From: Thinopyrum elongatum
Lineage: Eukaryota > Streptophyta > Magnoliopsida > Poales > Poaceae
DNA length: 64,000 nt
Assembly (NCBI GenBank): GCA_011799875.1
Contig: CM022303.1
Coordinates: 730,522,250-730,586,249 of the forward strand
Direction: 5' to 3'
Shown: positions 52,270 through 64,000 of the stretch, piece by piece
Layout: the number at the start of each line of letters is the position of its first letter
Numbering within the stretch: the stretch's first letter is position 1
Position numbers and translations under genes: made by a program
Notes under the pieces: model-generated
The model's input: only the letters and a program-made list of their open reading frames with translations
What the model was told of the DNA's origin: nothing
Database searches by the model: none

Positions 52270-54840
52270 ATACTGACGCTAATGTCGCAGAAAAAAATAC
52301 CACACAGTGTGGCACTGCTTTGGTCCACATTGGAGAAACCCGCATGGAAAACTCCATTATGATGGATTTTGAAGTCTTTTGATTTTGAATCATCTGACAC
52401 TTGCAATTTCTCCGAAAGTGAGTGACTGAAATACCGTTCACGCCATAGGAATGAGCAACAAACTTATTGTGATCATACATTTTGAGGTGTGTAGTTCAAT
52501 AAATGTTGTTGCAAGTAGTGGATTTCTCTATCTTTAGAAATGACTCAAGGATTATGGATATTTACTTGTGAGACGTAAGTCTGGATCTTTTGAAATCTTC
52601 GAAGGTTTTCAAATGAGGTAGAGTTATTATAAAAAGAAAATTATGTTTCTACAATTCTATGCAGAAAGAAATATTTGAGTACAAGTTTAGCGAATGTCTA
52701 TGATTGTAAAGAGTTTCATGACTTACACCTCCCGTAACAACGGAACCACTGTGAGTGGAAAGTCCGTGAAGAGTAATCGAACCATTTTGACATGGTAAGA
52801 TCAAAGATGACATAAATACAATTTGCCATTATCCTTTTAAAAGGTGATCTTTAGTAGACTGAGGCTTTTACACTGAAAGAGCTCATCGGTCTTGTTGAAA
52901 TGACGGCATGGTATGGTACGCCCAACCATGTTATCTTTTCTTAACATTTGGAATATGGGGCTTGTGTAAAAGGGTTACAACCTATTCCAAATCAACATGC
53001 TCCTTTGTAGGTTATCCCAAAATGTTGGGTATTCCTCCCTCACTATACCAGGCAAATAGGTTTGCCACAAAGAACGGTATGCTTTTTGAAGAAATGGTTC
53101 TTTCAAAAGGTTGGGAGAATAATGCACTCGACGAGATAACCATTATTCCCTCATCAGGTTAAAGGAAAGAGACCTTGGAAGTAATTCCAGAGTTCCTACT
53201 GCGACTGATTACGGAAGTCTCACAATAAAATGTATGGACTTCGGTCGAACTTGCAGCTGAACCATGTAGGCAAGCGCTGCAAACCTCTCAGGTGCGCAAA
53301 TGAGATATTGTTGTTAACAACAGTTAACCTACGATCACAAGGAAGCATTGGTGGGCCCTGACTCCGAATTGGCTAAATCCAATACATCCAAGATCGTTTC
53401 CATAAAGTGATCAAATAAAACCTTGATACACCTTTCGGAAGACTTAGCGTCTGACGAATTTTATGAACTATAACTGATCCGAATAAAATGTTTTATCCTA
53501 TAAGCTCGACTTGTTACATATACAAGTTCAAGGAGTTGACTACGATGGGTTGCTTCACCGTAGCGAGCTTTAACAGTCGGTTCGGGTTGAACTACATTAA
53601 TACATTTTCAATCATGAGATATGAACAAGGTATGACGAAAGGATTTCCATCTGATGGAATAAAACCAAGACTTGCATGTGATACAATCCAAGGATATTTT
53701 GTCGTCAAAAGGATGCTAGTATTATGCAAACTTCAGATGTTCCAGCGATGGATAGAAGAGAGCAAAATGGAGTTGGATCTTCGTGTTTTGATGATATGGT
53801 TAAAAGGTTTTTGACTTCATCAATGGGTAACGAGATGCTTGTGATTCAAGAAAGTAAGTGGGAGCATAAAATATTTCTAAAAACGTTGTTGCTTGCACCA
53901 TTGTTAATTGGAATAAATTTCTGACACGAACAGGACTTCATTTAAAAAGGGGTTTTTTGAGAAGTGCTTGGGCAAATAGCCTTAAATTAGGCATGATGAT
54001 CTATGGAGATAGATTTACCTGATGGGCTAAGCAAGATACATATGACAAATGCTAAAACCTTTTAGTATTAAAAAACGTCAGAGTGATTCTTGCCGAAGTC
54101 ACATGAAAGATTTTTTGCAAGACTCGTGTCCCAAAACACTGATGAGCAAAATACATGATGGAGATCCCCACACTCTTGTGTTTGGATTAATCATGTATTC
54201 CATGGTTGTAACAACCAGATATGTCCATACTCCAAAGTTGTTGCGAGTATAGATACCAAAGTATCAAAAGTACTGATCATGGGACAACATGAAAAAGGGT
54301 CATTGAGTACTATAGTAGCACTGATGACATGTTTTCTCGCAAGCGGAGACATGAAGTTGTTGTAAAAGGGTACATGATACAGTCTTCATCCATGCTCCAA
54401 GCGATTTTCGATTTAGTTAAGGTTTTGTGTAATACAAACATATGGTGGCACGGCAGTTGGAATGTTTCCAAACAAGTTACTGTGCGAATTCTATCAGAGG
54501 CAATTATGTTGCCGCTTTTAAAAGCGACAAGAAGATGTGAATCATATCGTTCATCATGAACTTAGTATGGTTCCAAGATGGCTTTGTGTCAAGGGACACT
54601 ACTACAGGTAGTTGCTCCATAATCAGTCTGGGATCCAGGTTCGACTGTGATTCGCATACATACCAGCACAGTCACACAAAATATGAATTTTGTGAAAGCG
54701 TGAAGACGCCAGGAGTATGCAAAGATCCACACAGGAAGCTAAGTCGTCGATTGGCATCAGCTTATCCCACAAGCGAAGCATATTTACCCAGTGTGCCACG
54801 GATGTGTAAAGTGGCATTAGCATTAACTAGATTATGACTC
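52270..54840 (+). pseudogene. Copia pol remnant (IN-RT-RNase H), copy 4
   Basis: HIGETRMENSIMMDFEVF is readable at about 52325-52382 (GAG-pre-integrase). GMTKGFPSDGIKPRLACDTI lies near 53630-53690. The RT catalytic box reads LAPLLIG near 53895, further decayed than in copies 1 to 3. MYSMVV lies near 54190-54210, and RNase H pieces with VVKGYM and SKQVTV near 54350-54480. Frame changes differ from those of copies 2 and 3. Confidence 0.8.
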
Positions 54841-54853
54841 TAGTGCAAGTGGA

Positions 54854-56937
54854 TCTTAGGAGATATGCCCTAGAGGCACTAATAAATGTTATTATTTACT
54901 CCGTGTTCATAATTATGTTATGTTCCATGCTATAACTGCTTGTTCCCGAGCCCTATATCCATAAAGGCTCTGGGGAAAACCCATGTGCACGTGTGGAATA
55001 ATAAACGGTAAATGTATTCCTAGTCAGGCCTCTAAGATAGCCAAGTGTTTGCATGATGATTATGTTTCTCAATCATGGCATGTCTATGCCATCAACTTTG
55101 AGGGCACAATGTTAGAAGCACTTTGTGTTGAATCGACCCGATTGGTGTTTGCTATGAGATTCTTCGTCACAAGTTAATGGTTAATAACACAGAGATGGTT
55201 AACGTTTGCATGATTCCTCAGACATGAGAGTATCGATTTTCTTCATGCTTGCTTCATGAACTTTGGGGTTTGTTAAACTCATCCGTAATGGGTGGCTATT
55301 ACGCGGCTTACGGGTATCATGGGAAAGTATGTCAGTAACTTGATAGCTGAAGATTGGAGGGTTTTGCTCCTCCGACGATGGAGAGATATCTCTGGGCCCT
55401 CTCGGTTTACGGTATCCATCTCGTCTGGCCAAACACTTTGTGATTTGATCACGGGATCCGGTAACACGTACACGAGAAAGAGAACAATACCGTAACATTA
55501 ACTATCATAGTGGACAAGTTGTTGATCCACGGAATGCCAACGATGTCTCCCCTCTGTATTTGTAACATATCGCGAAGCAACAGGAATAGCACACGGCAAC
55601 TGGAGTTTCACTCGAATATTCATTCGTGTGGTATAGTGGTCAATATGGGTGTCCACGGCTCCGTTGTGATCATTGATCGAAGGGGTTCCGTGTCATTCTA
55701 TACTTCACCGAACCTATAGGGTCACACGCTTAGGGTCATCTATCTGCTAATACTAGCCAGGAGTCTGAGAGAAATCACCGAAAGTTTCGGACACGGAAAA
55801 GTTCCGCAGAGAGAGGTCACCGGATGAGTTCCGGTGAAACTGAAAAGTGTTTTCAGAGATACCTTAAGTCAAATTGGTTTCGGCACATGCTGATAATTCT
55901 TGGAGGGTGCCAATCATTCTGGAAACTTCTGGGAATTTTCTGGAAAAAAACCGGAAATTTTTCGGAGCTCCGAACCGCTTCAGATGCTTTTACGCAGATG
56001 AAAAATCACTAATCTGGAATTGTTCAAGACGCGTTGAAAATTATTTTTGGGTACTGAATTGTTTCTAAGCCCACTAAATATTTTCAGTTCGAACGGACGC
56101 TGAAAAATGTCATCGTTAGAATGAAAGTGCTTTTTGGAAATTTTGGGAAGCCACCTTTTAGGGCTTTTGCTAAAGGCTTCTAGAAGGTATGTGGATGGGA
56201 GAACCCTCTTGGGGGGGCCCTCATGGGGGAGTGGCCGGCCACACTAGGGGCTCCACCTTGGAGCCCCTCTTGTTCCTGTTTCTCCTTGGTCCTTGTGGAG
56301 GACTTCCCTCATATGCCTTTGGGTTTTATGTGATAACTACCCTACCCCTTGGCTTTCCTATAAATAGAGGTGGAGGGGCAGCCCTCCACACTCATCCCTT
56401 GCTCTCATACACTGCCAAGATGTTATCTGGCTTCTCTCTCCTCCCGCAAAAGATTTCGTAGAGCGAAAGGCTGTCTGGGTTCCGGTCAGGAACTATTCTG
56501 GACGGCGAAGCCCTGCCGGATAGGTGACACCGGGTTGTGCAACTCGTAGAGAGGTCGTAGTTTCGATCTTAGTGCCTGAGGGCTTCGAAGTGCCTCCCGA
56601 AGGGCTGTCCAAGGACGGTCGAGTTCTGTAGGCCTCCCCAAGGCTGTCCGAGTGACTACATTCGGTTCGAAGGTCCTCCCGAAGGGCTGTCCTCGACATC
56701 GTCCGGGACTGTTTCGACCGCCTCCCGGAGGGCTGTTCCGAAGGGAAGACGAGGGTATATCCCTCGCGGTTGGGGTTGTAATCCTAGCTGCGGGGATCTG
56801 CCCGCCATCGTCATCGACTCTACTTCCGCTGCGCTACGAGTCGGTAACGAAAATGATCAAACCTTGATGCAGTCTCCATAGTGGTCCTGGGCTGGTGCAG
56901 TCGGTCAAAAATTTTGTTTTTTGCGCGTTACCCTACA
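54854..56937 (+). repeat. 3' LTR of copia copy 4
   Basis: Follows the shortened tract aagtgga (54847-54853), ends in ccctaca, about 2.08 kb. U3 hairpins and ggctgtcc sub-repeats are present. Confidence 0.9.
56359..56366 (+). promoter_or_regulatory. LTR TATA box, copy 4
   Basis: tataaata in ctataaatagaggtggagg. Confidence 0.8.
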
Positions 56938-57084
56938 AGGAAACCATTAAGTATACAAGATCGCATGAACAATGATCTAAAGAGAGAAGTGATCGACCTC
57001 TCCTTCTCCGAGGATTTGGTCGAACAAAGTTTTCGTATATCTATCCGACTCTACTACGACTAAACAATATAGATCTCTTACAAT

Positions 57085-60000
57085 CCAACATCTGATGTCA
57101 AGTTCCCCATGGTATTCTCGGCTTTATTGAGAGACGTGGTCAAGAAGAATCCCGCCAATTCCTCTGATTGCTTTATGCGATCTTGTGGTAGGAGTTCATC
57201 CCGCATCTGCCACATCCAATTTGAAGAAGGGGGCCAATACTATATCTGAATGAAACCAACACAAGATGTATAAAATACAATTGTGAATATATTGCTTACG
57301 CCTTCATATTGTTTTCAGAGTAGCCCCTCACATGTCGTGTGACGGATGAACTCGCAAATGTAGCATCCACAAAAATCAGTCCCCTTCCTGCACACCCACT
57401 TTACAAGAATAGAGGTCATAAAAACTGATAAGCAAGCATGCTAAATGGATTGATGAAACTAGCTAGAATCAATGGGAGAGCTCGCGGAAACTAAGCTAGT
57501 AGTACTTACTTCGGGTGTGTAAATCGGAGCTCCCGGCAGTCCCGGAGCTTTAGCGGTGAACTCTTTCCAAACCCTGCCAGACAGAAAACAATTACTTGAT
57601 CTCAGAAATGAACAATGTTGCCGATATGTGCGATAACGATCGATTGAACTTCTTCTCGAGCATTTTAGTCATGGCCACACTCCTTGGGATCTTTCTTCTC
57701 GAGTCTAGACGGTTTACTAGTCCCTGCTTAGCTAATCTCTAGGAACTAAGTGGAAGCTGCGCACGCATGCATACCCATCATTACATTACTAAACTCGAGT
57801 AATAAGGAAACCGAATATGCACATGAACGTAACACTCACTTGAAGTTGTAAGGAAATAGTATTTTATCTTTGTTTTGATGTCGAAGCAACGATTGTAGCA
57901 AGTTGTCCTCGTTTCTTTGGCATTACATTAACCGTCCCACTCATCTATGAGATTTGTTTTAATGAACCCAATACATAGATTTGGCTTTCTGCATTCGACG
58001 ATCTTCATCTACATAATTATTGAGATAATTATAATACATGCAGTGAAAGAGCTGAGCTATAGAATCGAGACTTAATTACAAAGTAGTACTTACAGACGTA
58101 GCAGTACGATTTATTTATCGAAGGGCTTTTGATGAAAAACTGGAATAACTCCTCAAATGGAACAAACAACAGATCATCCAACGGGTCGTGCTCCTCTTTA
58201 ACTCTCAGCGTCAAAGTATCCTTCCCAGGCTCCTTGCAGGTGTCCATGTACCACTCATGAATCTTCGCATCATCTTGTTAGAGAGGATGACCAGGTTTGA
58301 CGAGAGGCTTCCTGCCTGTGCCGGTATTGTGTGTGTCCACCTCCATTATATCAAATTGTGCATCGTCGGCAGTAATCTGCAGGATTGGTACCGGGCACCA
58401 TCCGCGGATGATTAGAGACGATATCGCTAGACACCTTGAGAGCGGGGGCACGATTGGTTCTCTTGTTGCCGTTTGGGGAATTTTTTTCCCACTTCTTCTT
58501 CTACTAACCTTCGATTACTGCAAGTACTCCCGACCGCTCCGCTTCCTGATATGTCCTTTCAATAATGTCTCATAGTTGGTTTGCGGTCGGAGATGGTGGT
58601 GGTTGCTTCAGGCATCGAGATTGCGCTTCGCTTTCACCGGATCTATCTTCTCCTCCGGAGGTGAGGTTTCTTTGACAAAAAGTCCCTCACTTGGGCTTTA
58701 CAGATCTCCGCCATTTTCCTGCTCAGTTCATCTCGTATGTAACTTCTCTAGAGGCTTGAAGATGGACCGAATCTGTATTGCCTCCCGCCTCTGTCTGTAC
58801 TGCTAGACGCCGAGCGGCGCGTCTCTCTTCTGTTGCTGCTGAGAGTAGTAGAAGGAGGCGGAGTGCTCTGAACAGCGAGCAGCCGAGCGGCGTGCTTCTG
58901 CTTCCGCCATTGCTGAGTAGGCGGAGGAGGAGGTGGGCTGCTCGGACGTGCCGAGCAGGCAGAAGAGGCAGAGTGCCGCCCTCACAGGTCGGAGCAGCCG
59001 GAAGAGAGGCGGAGTGCCCTTATCACTCACCGGAGGAGGAGAGAGAGGCCGTGCCCTGACTCACCGAGGCGAGGCGTCTAGTTCGGAAGCTGGATGTGCT
59101 CCTTCCGCCATAGACATGGAATCTTCAGAGCAGACCCAGCTGATTCTCCCCTTCACCTGTAGGGTGGTTAAGCTCGAGCTCCTCAAATCCCTCCGTTACT
59201 TCATCCACCATCACAACAGCATAGCCTTGTGGAATCAGATGGCAGTGAAAAGTTCCGTCGGTTGAGGAGGGGCAACAGAGCCACAGCCGCCTTGACTTTG
59301 ATGTTCTGCCATTGCTCTCATAAGCTGGCAATGTTGAGCCTCCGTGATAGCATCCATGGGGTAGCTAGGAGCTCTGAAAGTCAGGCTGCTGAACAGCTGG
59401 TGGAAGCCACGCTGCTTCTCCACTGAGATGGCGAAGGTAGCTTCTGGGTAGCTCCGGCAGCTCGCTGCTCTCAACGTTGTCTCTAGCTTTGGTACCTGCC
59501 TTCAGCTTCTGCAGTTCGCTCTGCCTAGTTTCCCTTCCTCTCCCGGGTTTTGAACCGCCTGCGCCGGGAAACGCAACCTTCCACGCAACGGAGCCTGGCG
59601 TGCCTCGTGTTCGTTCCAGGGTCTCACGATTCCCGAGGGCCTCGTCGCTCGTCATTCTCTCTGTCGGGAATGAAACGTCCCTTGCTGCGCTGCAGCGATC
59701 ACTCTAAAGCTTCTTGAGGGTATTGCAAGTTGCTCGTCTGTCCAAACACACTCCCTGTTTCAGGGTCCAAGGTTCCCCCAACCCCGAAGAACCAAGTCCT
59801 GAACGGTCTGGCCAGTTCAATGTCTCTGGTTTCGACCCCTTTAGCAAGCAGGTCATTCTCACTTTTCCCATAGCGGCCAGCTTTGAGGTTAGCCCCTGAC
59901 CCCGTGCGATGGGAGAAACTTCTTCTTTGCAGCATTTATCTATTTGTCCTCGACATCTTCTTACTCTTGTCCGATGTTTGTGGCCACAATGCGGGCCAGT

Positions 60001-60775
60001 GATCTCTTATCATCTCATCGGCCGGTGAATTCGGAGTCTTCCCCTTGTCGACAAACATTGTTCAACTCATTATCCACCTCCTGAATAAGATCTGGCCATC
60101 TTCTTAAAGCACACCCGTTGACCAATGCTTCTATACTGGCTTATCCGGATCCTCCTCTTGGCGTGTAGGGTAAAATTTGCCTCACAAGGTCCAAAGATCA
60201 TCTTTCTGTCTTCGGTGACATAAGAAACTTGAGGGTCTTCGTTTTCTTGAGGCTCATTCCATAGCTGGATGATCTCGGATTGGTCCACTACAATAGCTCC
60301 GCACTGAGCTGAAAATGCATCCTGGTCCCTCTTTCAATCGGCTGGCCATCGTTCGCGATTGCTGTGATAGTGAACCTTTCATCCTGACGCAACCTTTCTT
60401 CGGGCCTCGTCTCGTTACCGAAGTTTGGCTCGATCCGAGGGCTTTAAAAGAAGAAAGAAGATTAATAATGTCCATACCAAACAATTAATGCATCAATTAG
60501 CTAGTGAGCACATGCTTAATTAATATATATACCTCCCGGATTTGCAACAGCTCCTCCTCCTTCGATCTCACCGGAGCCATCATCATGGTTTCCTTCTTCC
60601 TCTGGCATTCGGTCACCGGAGCCTCATGATCAAGTCCTTCCTCCTCCATTGTCGATCACCGGAGCCTTCACCCTCTCCTTCCAGACAATCGGTGTCGTTG
60701 AGAACGACAGCCTCACTCCGCCAAGGTGTATTTCCCACAACAACTCTTCTGTTTCAAGTCTCTTTGTTGATCCAT
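57085..60775 (-). pseudogene. CACTA accessory gene, copy 4, heavily frameshifted
   Basis: ATG at 60773-60775. At the stop position the sequence reads ccaacatc where copy 1 has ctaacatc, so the TAG appears as TGG. The second amber is present at 59078-59080. The exon with the catalytic Cys has lost a base (gaaggggactg). MDTCKEPGKDTLTLRVKEEH and PFEELFQFF are readable near 58120-58247. Its pattern of indels is different from that of copies 2 and 3. Confidence 0.78.
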
Positions 60776-61152
60776 AGTTTATGCAATATTACAACATGGA
60801 ATAATGTAGAAACATGAGAGATGGATATTTAGTGGCAAACATAGACCTAGCTAGCTACTCACAACAATATTAATAGTGCCTCGATGCTTCTACGGTTTGG
60901 GGTGGCCTCGACAACGCTTCTAGGGTTGGGGTGCTCGACAATGCTCTTTAACTTGGTAAATTTGTGGCCTCGACGCTTCTATGTTTGGGGGTGCCCTCGG
61001 CAACGCTTCTAGGGTTTGGGGGTGCCTCGACGCTTCTAGGGTTTGGTCGGGCGAGAGGGGTTGATCGACTTCCCCCCTCTGTTGAAGAGTTACCGGAGTT
61101 CTCTCATGAATGTCCGACACTCCACCGCCTCTCTCATGAATGTCAAACAAGG
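60776..61152. repeat. Gene 5' flank and short tandem repeat, copy 4
   Basis: AT-rich flank, then cctcgacgcttctagg repeats (60877-61050). No gene seen. Confidence 0.6.
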
Positions 61153-61626
61153 GATTTAACAAAATGGCGCCATTCTGGATGTGCAGACAAATGGTCCATA
61201 TTTTTCCTGATCTCATCTACCCTTCTAATGTCACGTTGTTCGTGTCAAGGATTCCAGAAAACCATGGCTTCATCATTAGCTGGAAGTAACAGGCGCATAA
61301 TGGTACGAGCTCTCCAAAGTGTTTGGAACGGAGTCCCGAGGATATTCGCGCTTTTGGTACGAAGATCAGCAAGAGCCTTCCGAATATCCCTATTTGGGAA
61401 GGCCTTTGCTGAATTCGTTCCAAAAAGCTTATTCTCTATCAGGAACTCCGTTCCAAAACAACTTTGAAGAGCTTCGTAGCTCATACGCCTGTTACTTCCC
61501 GCTAATGAGAAGCCATGGATTTCTTCAATACTTTGACAGACAACATGACATACAGAGAATATATATGATAGATCAGGAAAAAATTGGATCAACTTGTGCA
61601 CATCCATATGGGGCATCTTGATAAAT
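61153..61626. repeat. SNF2-fragment inverted repeat, copy 4
   Basis: Same inverted repeat as in copies 1 to 3, centre near 61393. Arms keep ggaacggagtcccg and ggaactccgttccaaaacaa, with indels. Confidence 0.8.
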
Positions 61627-62974
61627 CTATTATGTCAAAATTCAAATTTTGACATTGATCAAGATGTGATATGTCAAATTCAAACTTTGACATATGATCA
61701 ACTTTGAAATGATCAAATGTGGCTATGTCAAAATTCAAACTTGACATATGATCAACTTTATAATGTCCCACCGCTATATAATGATACATAGACTTGTTCG
61801 GGCGAGAGGGTTATCGACGTCCCCCCTCATCCCAAAGTTCCGGTTTTCTTCTAGTGGTTTGGGTGGCCTCGAGAGTTTGTCGGGTAGGGGCGGGAGGGGT
61901 GGATCGACAATGCTATTTTTCTAGGGTTTGGGTGGCCTCGAGAGTTGGTCGCCCGGTATATATCGAGGGGGGGGTGAACATTTACTTAGTAACTTAGAAA
62001 AAGTGTTATCGTGGGGGGGTATATCGACCCCCCCCCCCCCTCATGTCGAAGTTATCGGGGAGGGCTATATCGACAACGACATACATAGAGCCCCATACTA
62101 TAAAAAAATCCTAGAACATCCGTACATACATATAGCCACAAACATATATATGGCTGAAAAAAATCATCATATAAAAACAAATCTTATCGGGGAGGGGGTA
62201 TATCGACCCCCCCCTCATTTCGAAGTTATCGGGGAGGCTATATCGACAACGACATATCCATATAGCCACATACTATAAAAAAATTCTATGAAATCCATAT
62301 ATACATACATATATATGGCTATGAAAATGCTATGAAAAAAAAAATTCATCATATAAAAATGCTATGAACAAAACATTTTATGAAAATCCCTACATACATA
62401 GCCACATACATATATATATATATATCATATCATATGAACAAACAATTTTCATCATATAAAAATATTAACATATATACTTATATGTGAACTCACTCATTTC
62501 TCTAAAAAAATCTCATGCATTTCTTTAAAAAGTTCTCTTCCATCTCATCATCCTCCACGAAACTCTATCAAAAAATACATACATACATATATGAACATCT
62601 AAAAAGAACTTACAAAAATAGCATCTATAAAAAAAAGCACGGCGGATGGGGGCAGTGGTAGGGCGCGGTGCTCACAGAGGGGTGTCGGGGCGGGCAGGGG
62701 GGAACGCGGGCGCGGCTGGTTGAGCGGCAGGGGTCCACGGCAGGGTGGCGTCGGGGCGGGCAGGCGCTGGGACCGGCGGCGACGTCGGGGCAGAGGGCGT
62801 CGCGCGACGACGAGGTGGAGCAGCCCGACGGCGTCCGACGACGCAGTGGAGCAGCCTGACGGCTCGGGGCAGGGCTCGGCGGCGACGGCGACGAGGGATA
62901 CAGTTGGGGCGTCGGGGCGAGAAGAAGTGATTTTTGCAGAAACTGCTAAGTGTTTTCTTAGTACATGAAGCATT
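61627..62974. repeat. CACTA spacer repeats, copy 4
   Basis: Palindromes (61630-61765), gggcgagaggg block, C-run duplication (about 62008-62300), AT-rich sequence and GC-rich block (62636-62935, copy 1 type). No gene seen. Confidence 0.6.
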
Positions 62975-63210
62975 GCTCCCGGTTCATGGCACGAACCGAC
63001 CAATGCCCCCCTTTCGTCCCGGTTGTGCCACCAACCGGGACCAAGGTCTCATTTGAGTAGCCAAAGGCGGGAAAGGAGACCTTTGGTCCCGGTTTGGTGC
63101 ACCAACCGGACTAAAAGTGGGGCATTGGTCCAGGTTCTGCCCCGAAACCGGTACCAATGCAACCCTCTCGTCCGGTTTGGTGCCACCAGCCGGGACCAAA
63201 GGCTGCCCGC
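62975..63210. repeat. CACTA subterminal-type hairpin, copy 4
   Basis: Same arms as at 13919-14165, including the copy 1 type cgaaaccggtacc. Confidence 0.78.
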
Positions 63211-64000
63211 GGCCAAAAGTTTAGTCCCACCTCGCTAGTTGATAGGGGCGGCGAGTGGTTATAAGCCCCACTTCCGCTGCCCTTCGGACTCCTCTCATGC
63301 AGCTTACGGCCTAACCTCACACTCCGCTGCCTTGGCCTACTGGGCCTTCGGCGGGCCTGAATCCTGGCCCGTGGTTAGGTTTCTAGTCGTATTCAGCCGT
63401 GGTGGCCCAGATAGGTGGCATTTTTTTTTCTATTTTTTTCATTTTTTTTGATTTGTTTTTTTGCTTTATTTAATTTCTTTTGTTTTTTGCTTCATTTTTA
63501 ATTCCTTTTTGCTTCTAGGTCACAAAAATTATAAACTTTCTGTTAGTGCCATTAGTTTTCAAATTTGAATTCTTTGGAAATTGTTGAATCACTAGTTTGT
63601 GATTAACTTTACTATAAAATAGATTTTGGGAGTGATTCTTTTTCCTGCTATTTATATTACTGTGTTTTATCATTATATTAATTTGGTAATTTTTGGTTAT
63701 TTAATGTCTGTTTTATCAAGAAAAGATTTTGTTATTTTAGTTTGCTATTTAAAGTTTCTAACAAAAAATTTCTTTATGAAATTCTTTTTGCCATTAATGT
63801 TTTGACACAAAATACTTTGATAATTTTAGTTGCATAAATTTTATAAATTTTAGTTTAAAAAATACTAGAGGTTTAAACCTTTTTAGTGATTCCTTTTGCT
63901 TTAGAGTTTTTATAAAGCTTTTAGTTGATTCTTTTTGCTATTGAATATAGTATAGTTTTTGTTTTAGTTGATCAACACAATATTTTAATTGATTATTTTA
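63211..64000. other. CACTA spacer, GC-rich to T-rich, copy 4, to window end
   Basis: Same as 14166-14960. No gene seen. Confidence 0.6.

Larger units (their letters stand above)
50431..56937 (+). mobile_element. Copia element copy 4, 5'-truncated
   Basis: Starts at the equivalent of about position 895-900 of copy 1, with the first ~240 bp changed by T to G replacement. From about 50930 it follows copy 1 with many small indels: 183-bp duplication (51913-52262), decayed pol, PPT-like tract and 3' LTR. Confidence 0.85.
56938..64000 (-). mobile_element. CACTA-type transposon segment, copy 4, cut by window end
   Basis: Same content as 7654-14960. The window ends in the T-rich stretch just before the array would begin. 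The GC-rich block (62636-62935) is the copy 1 variant and not that of copies 2 and 3. Confidence 0.75.

Overview
The window looks like repetitive nuclear DNA from a grass, most likely a Triticeae species (wheat, barley, rye or Aegilops type). This rests on the transposon families present: a Ty1-copia element with LTRs of about 2.1 kb, and a CACTA-type DNA transposon whose accessory gene combines a plant transposase-24-like domain, a DUF8039-like domain and a Ulp1 (C48) protease. I see no host gene, rRNA, tRNA, CRISPR array or prokaryotic feature.

Layout: one composite unit, decayed copia element - CACTA segment - array of a ~337-bp repeat, occurs four times in the same order. Copy 1: copia 1-7653 (5' LTR end, PBS, decayed IN-RT-RNaseH, PPT, 3' LTR), CACTA 7654-15000, two array units to 15642. 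Copy 2: copia truncated at its 5' side 15643-21030, CACTA 21031-28230, about 22 array units to 35442 with 127 N. Copy 3: copia 35443-40832, CACTA 40833-48030, array to about 50430 with 225 N. Copy 4: copia 50431-56937, CACTA 56938-64000 (cut by the window end). Copies 2 and 3 are nearly identical at a spacing of about 19.80 kb. All copies differ by many single-base indels, so frames are broken in different places in different copies, which looks like unpolished long-read sequence. Several signs suggest that part of the multiplicity is an assembly artefact.

The best-preserved gene is the minus-strand CACTA accessory gene of copy 1 (7812-11627). I can model it as seven exons with GT-AG introns in phase and a visible His-Asp-Cys protease triad. 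It carries two in-frame amber codons and one frameshift, and the ambers are at the same place in all four copies. No TNP2-type CACTA transposase gene is present. The copia polyprotein has lost key catalytic residues.

Most interesting: (1) upstream of the CACTA gene in each copy is a ~490-bp inverted repeat whose two arms both encode a fragment of a SNF2-family ATPase (RIILSGTPFQNN), a natural hairpin made from a chromatin-remodeller gene fragment; (2) 50431-50670 is recognisably copia sequence 901-1140 in which almost every T has become G, with the effect fading downstream, which I read as a sequencing or assembly artefact rather than a gene; (3) the LTR ends of copy 1 are ~98% identical although its coding region is ruined.
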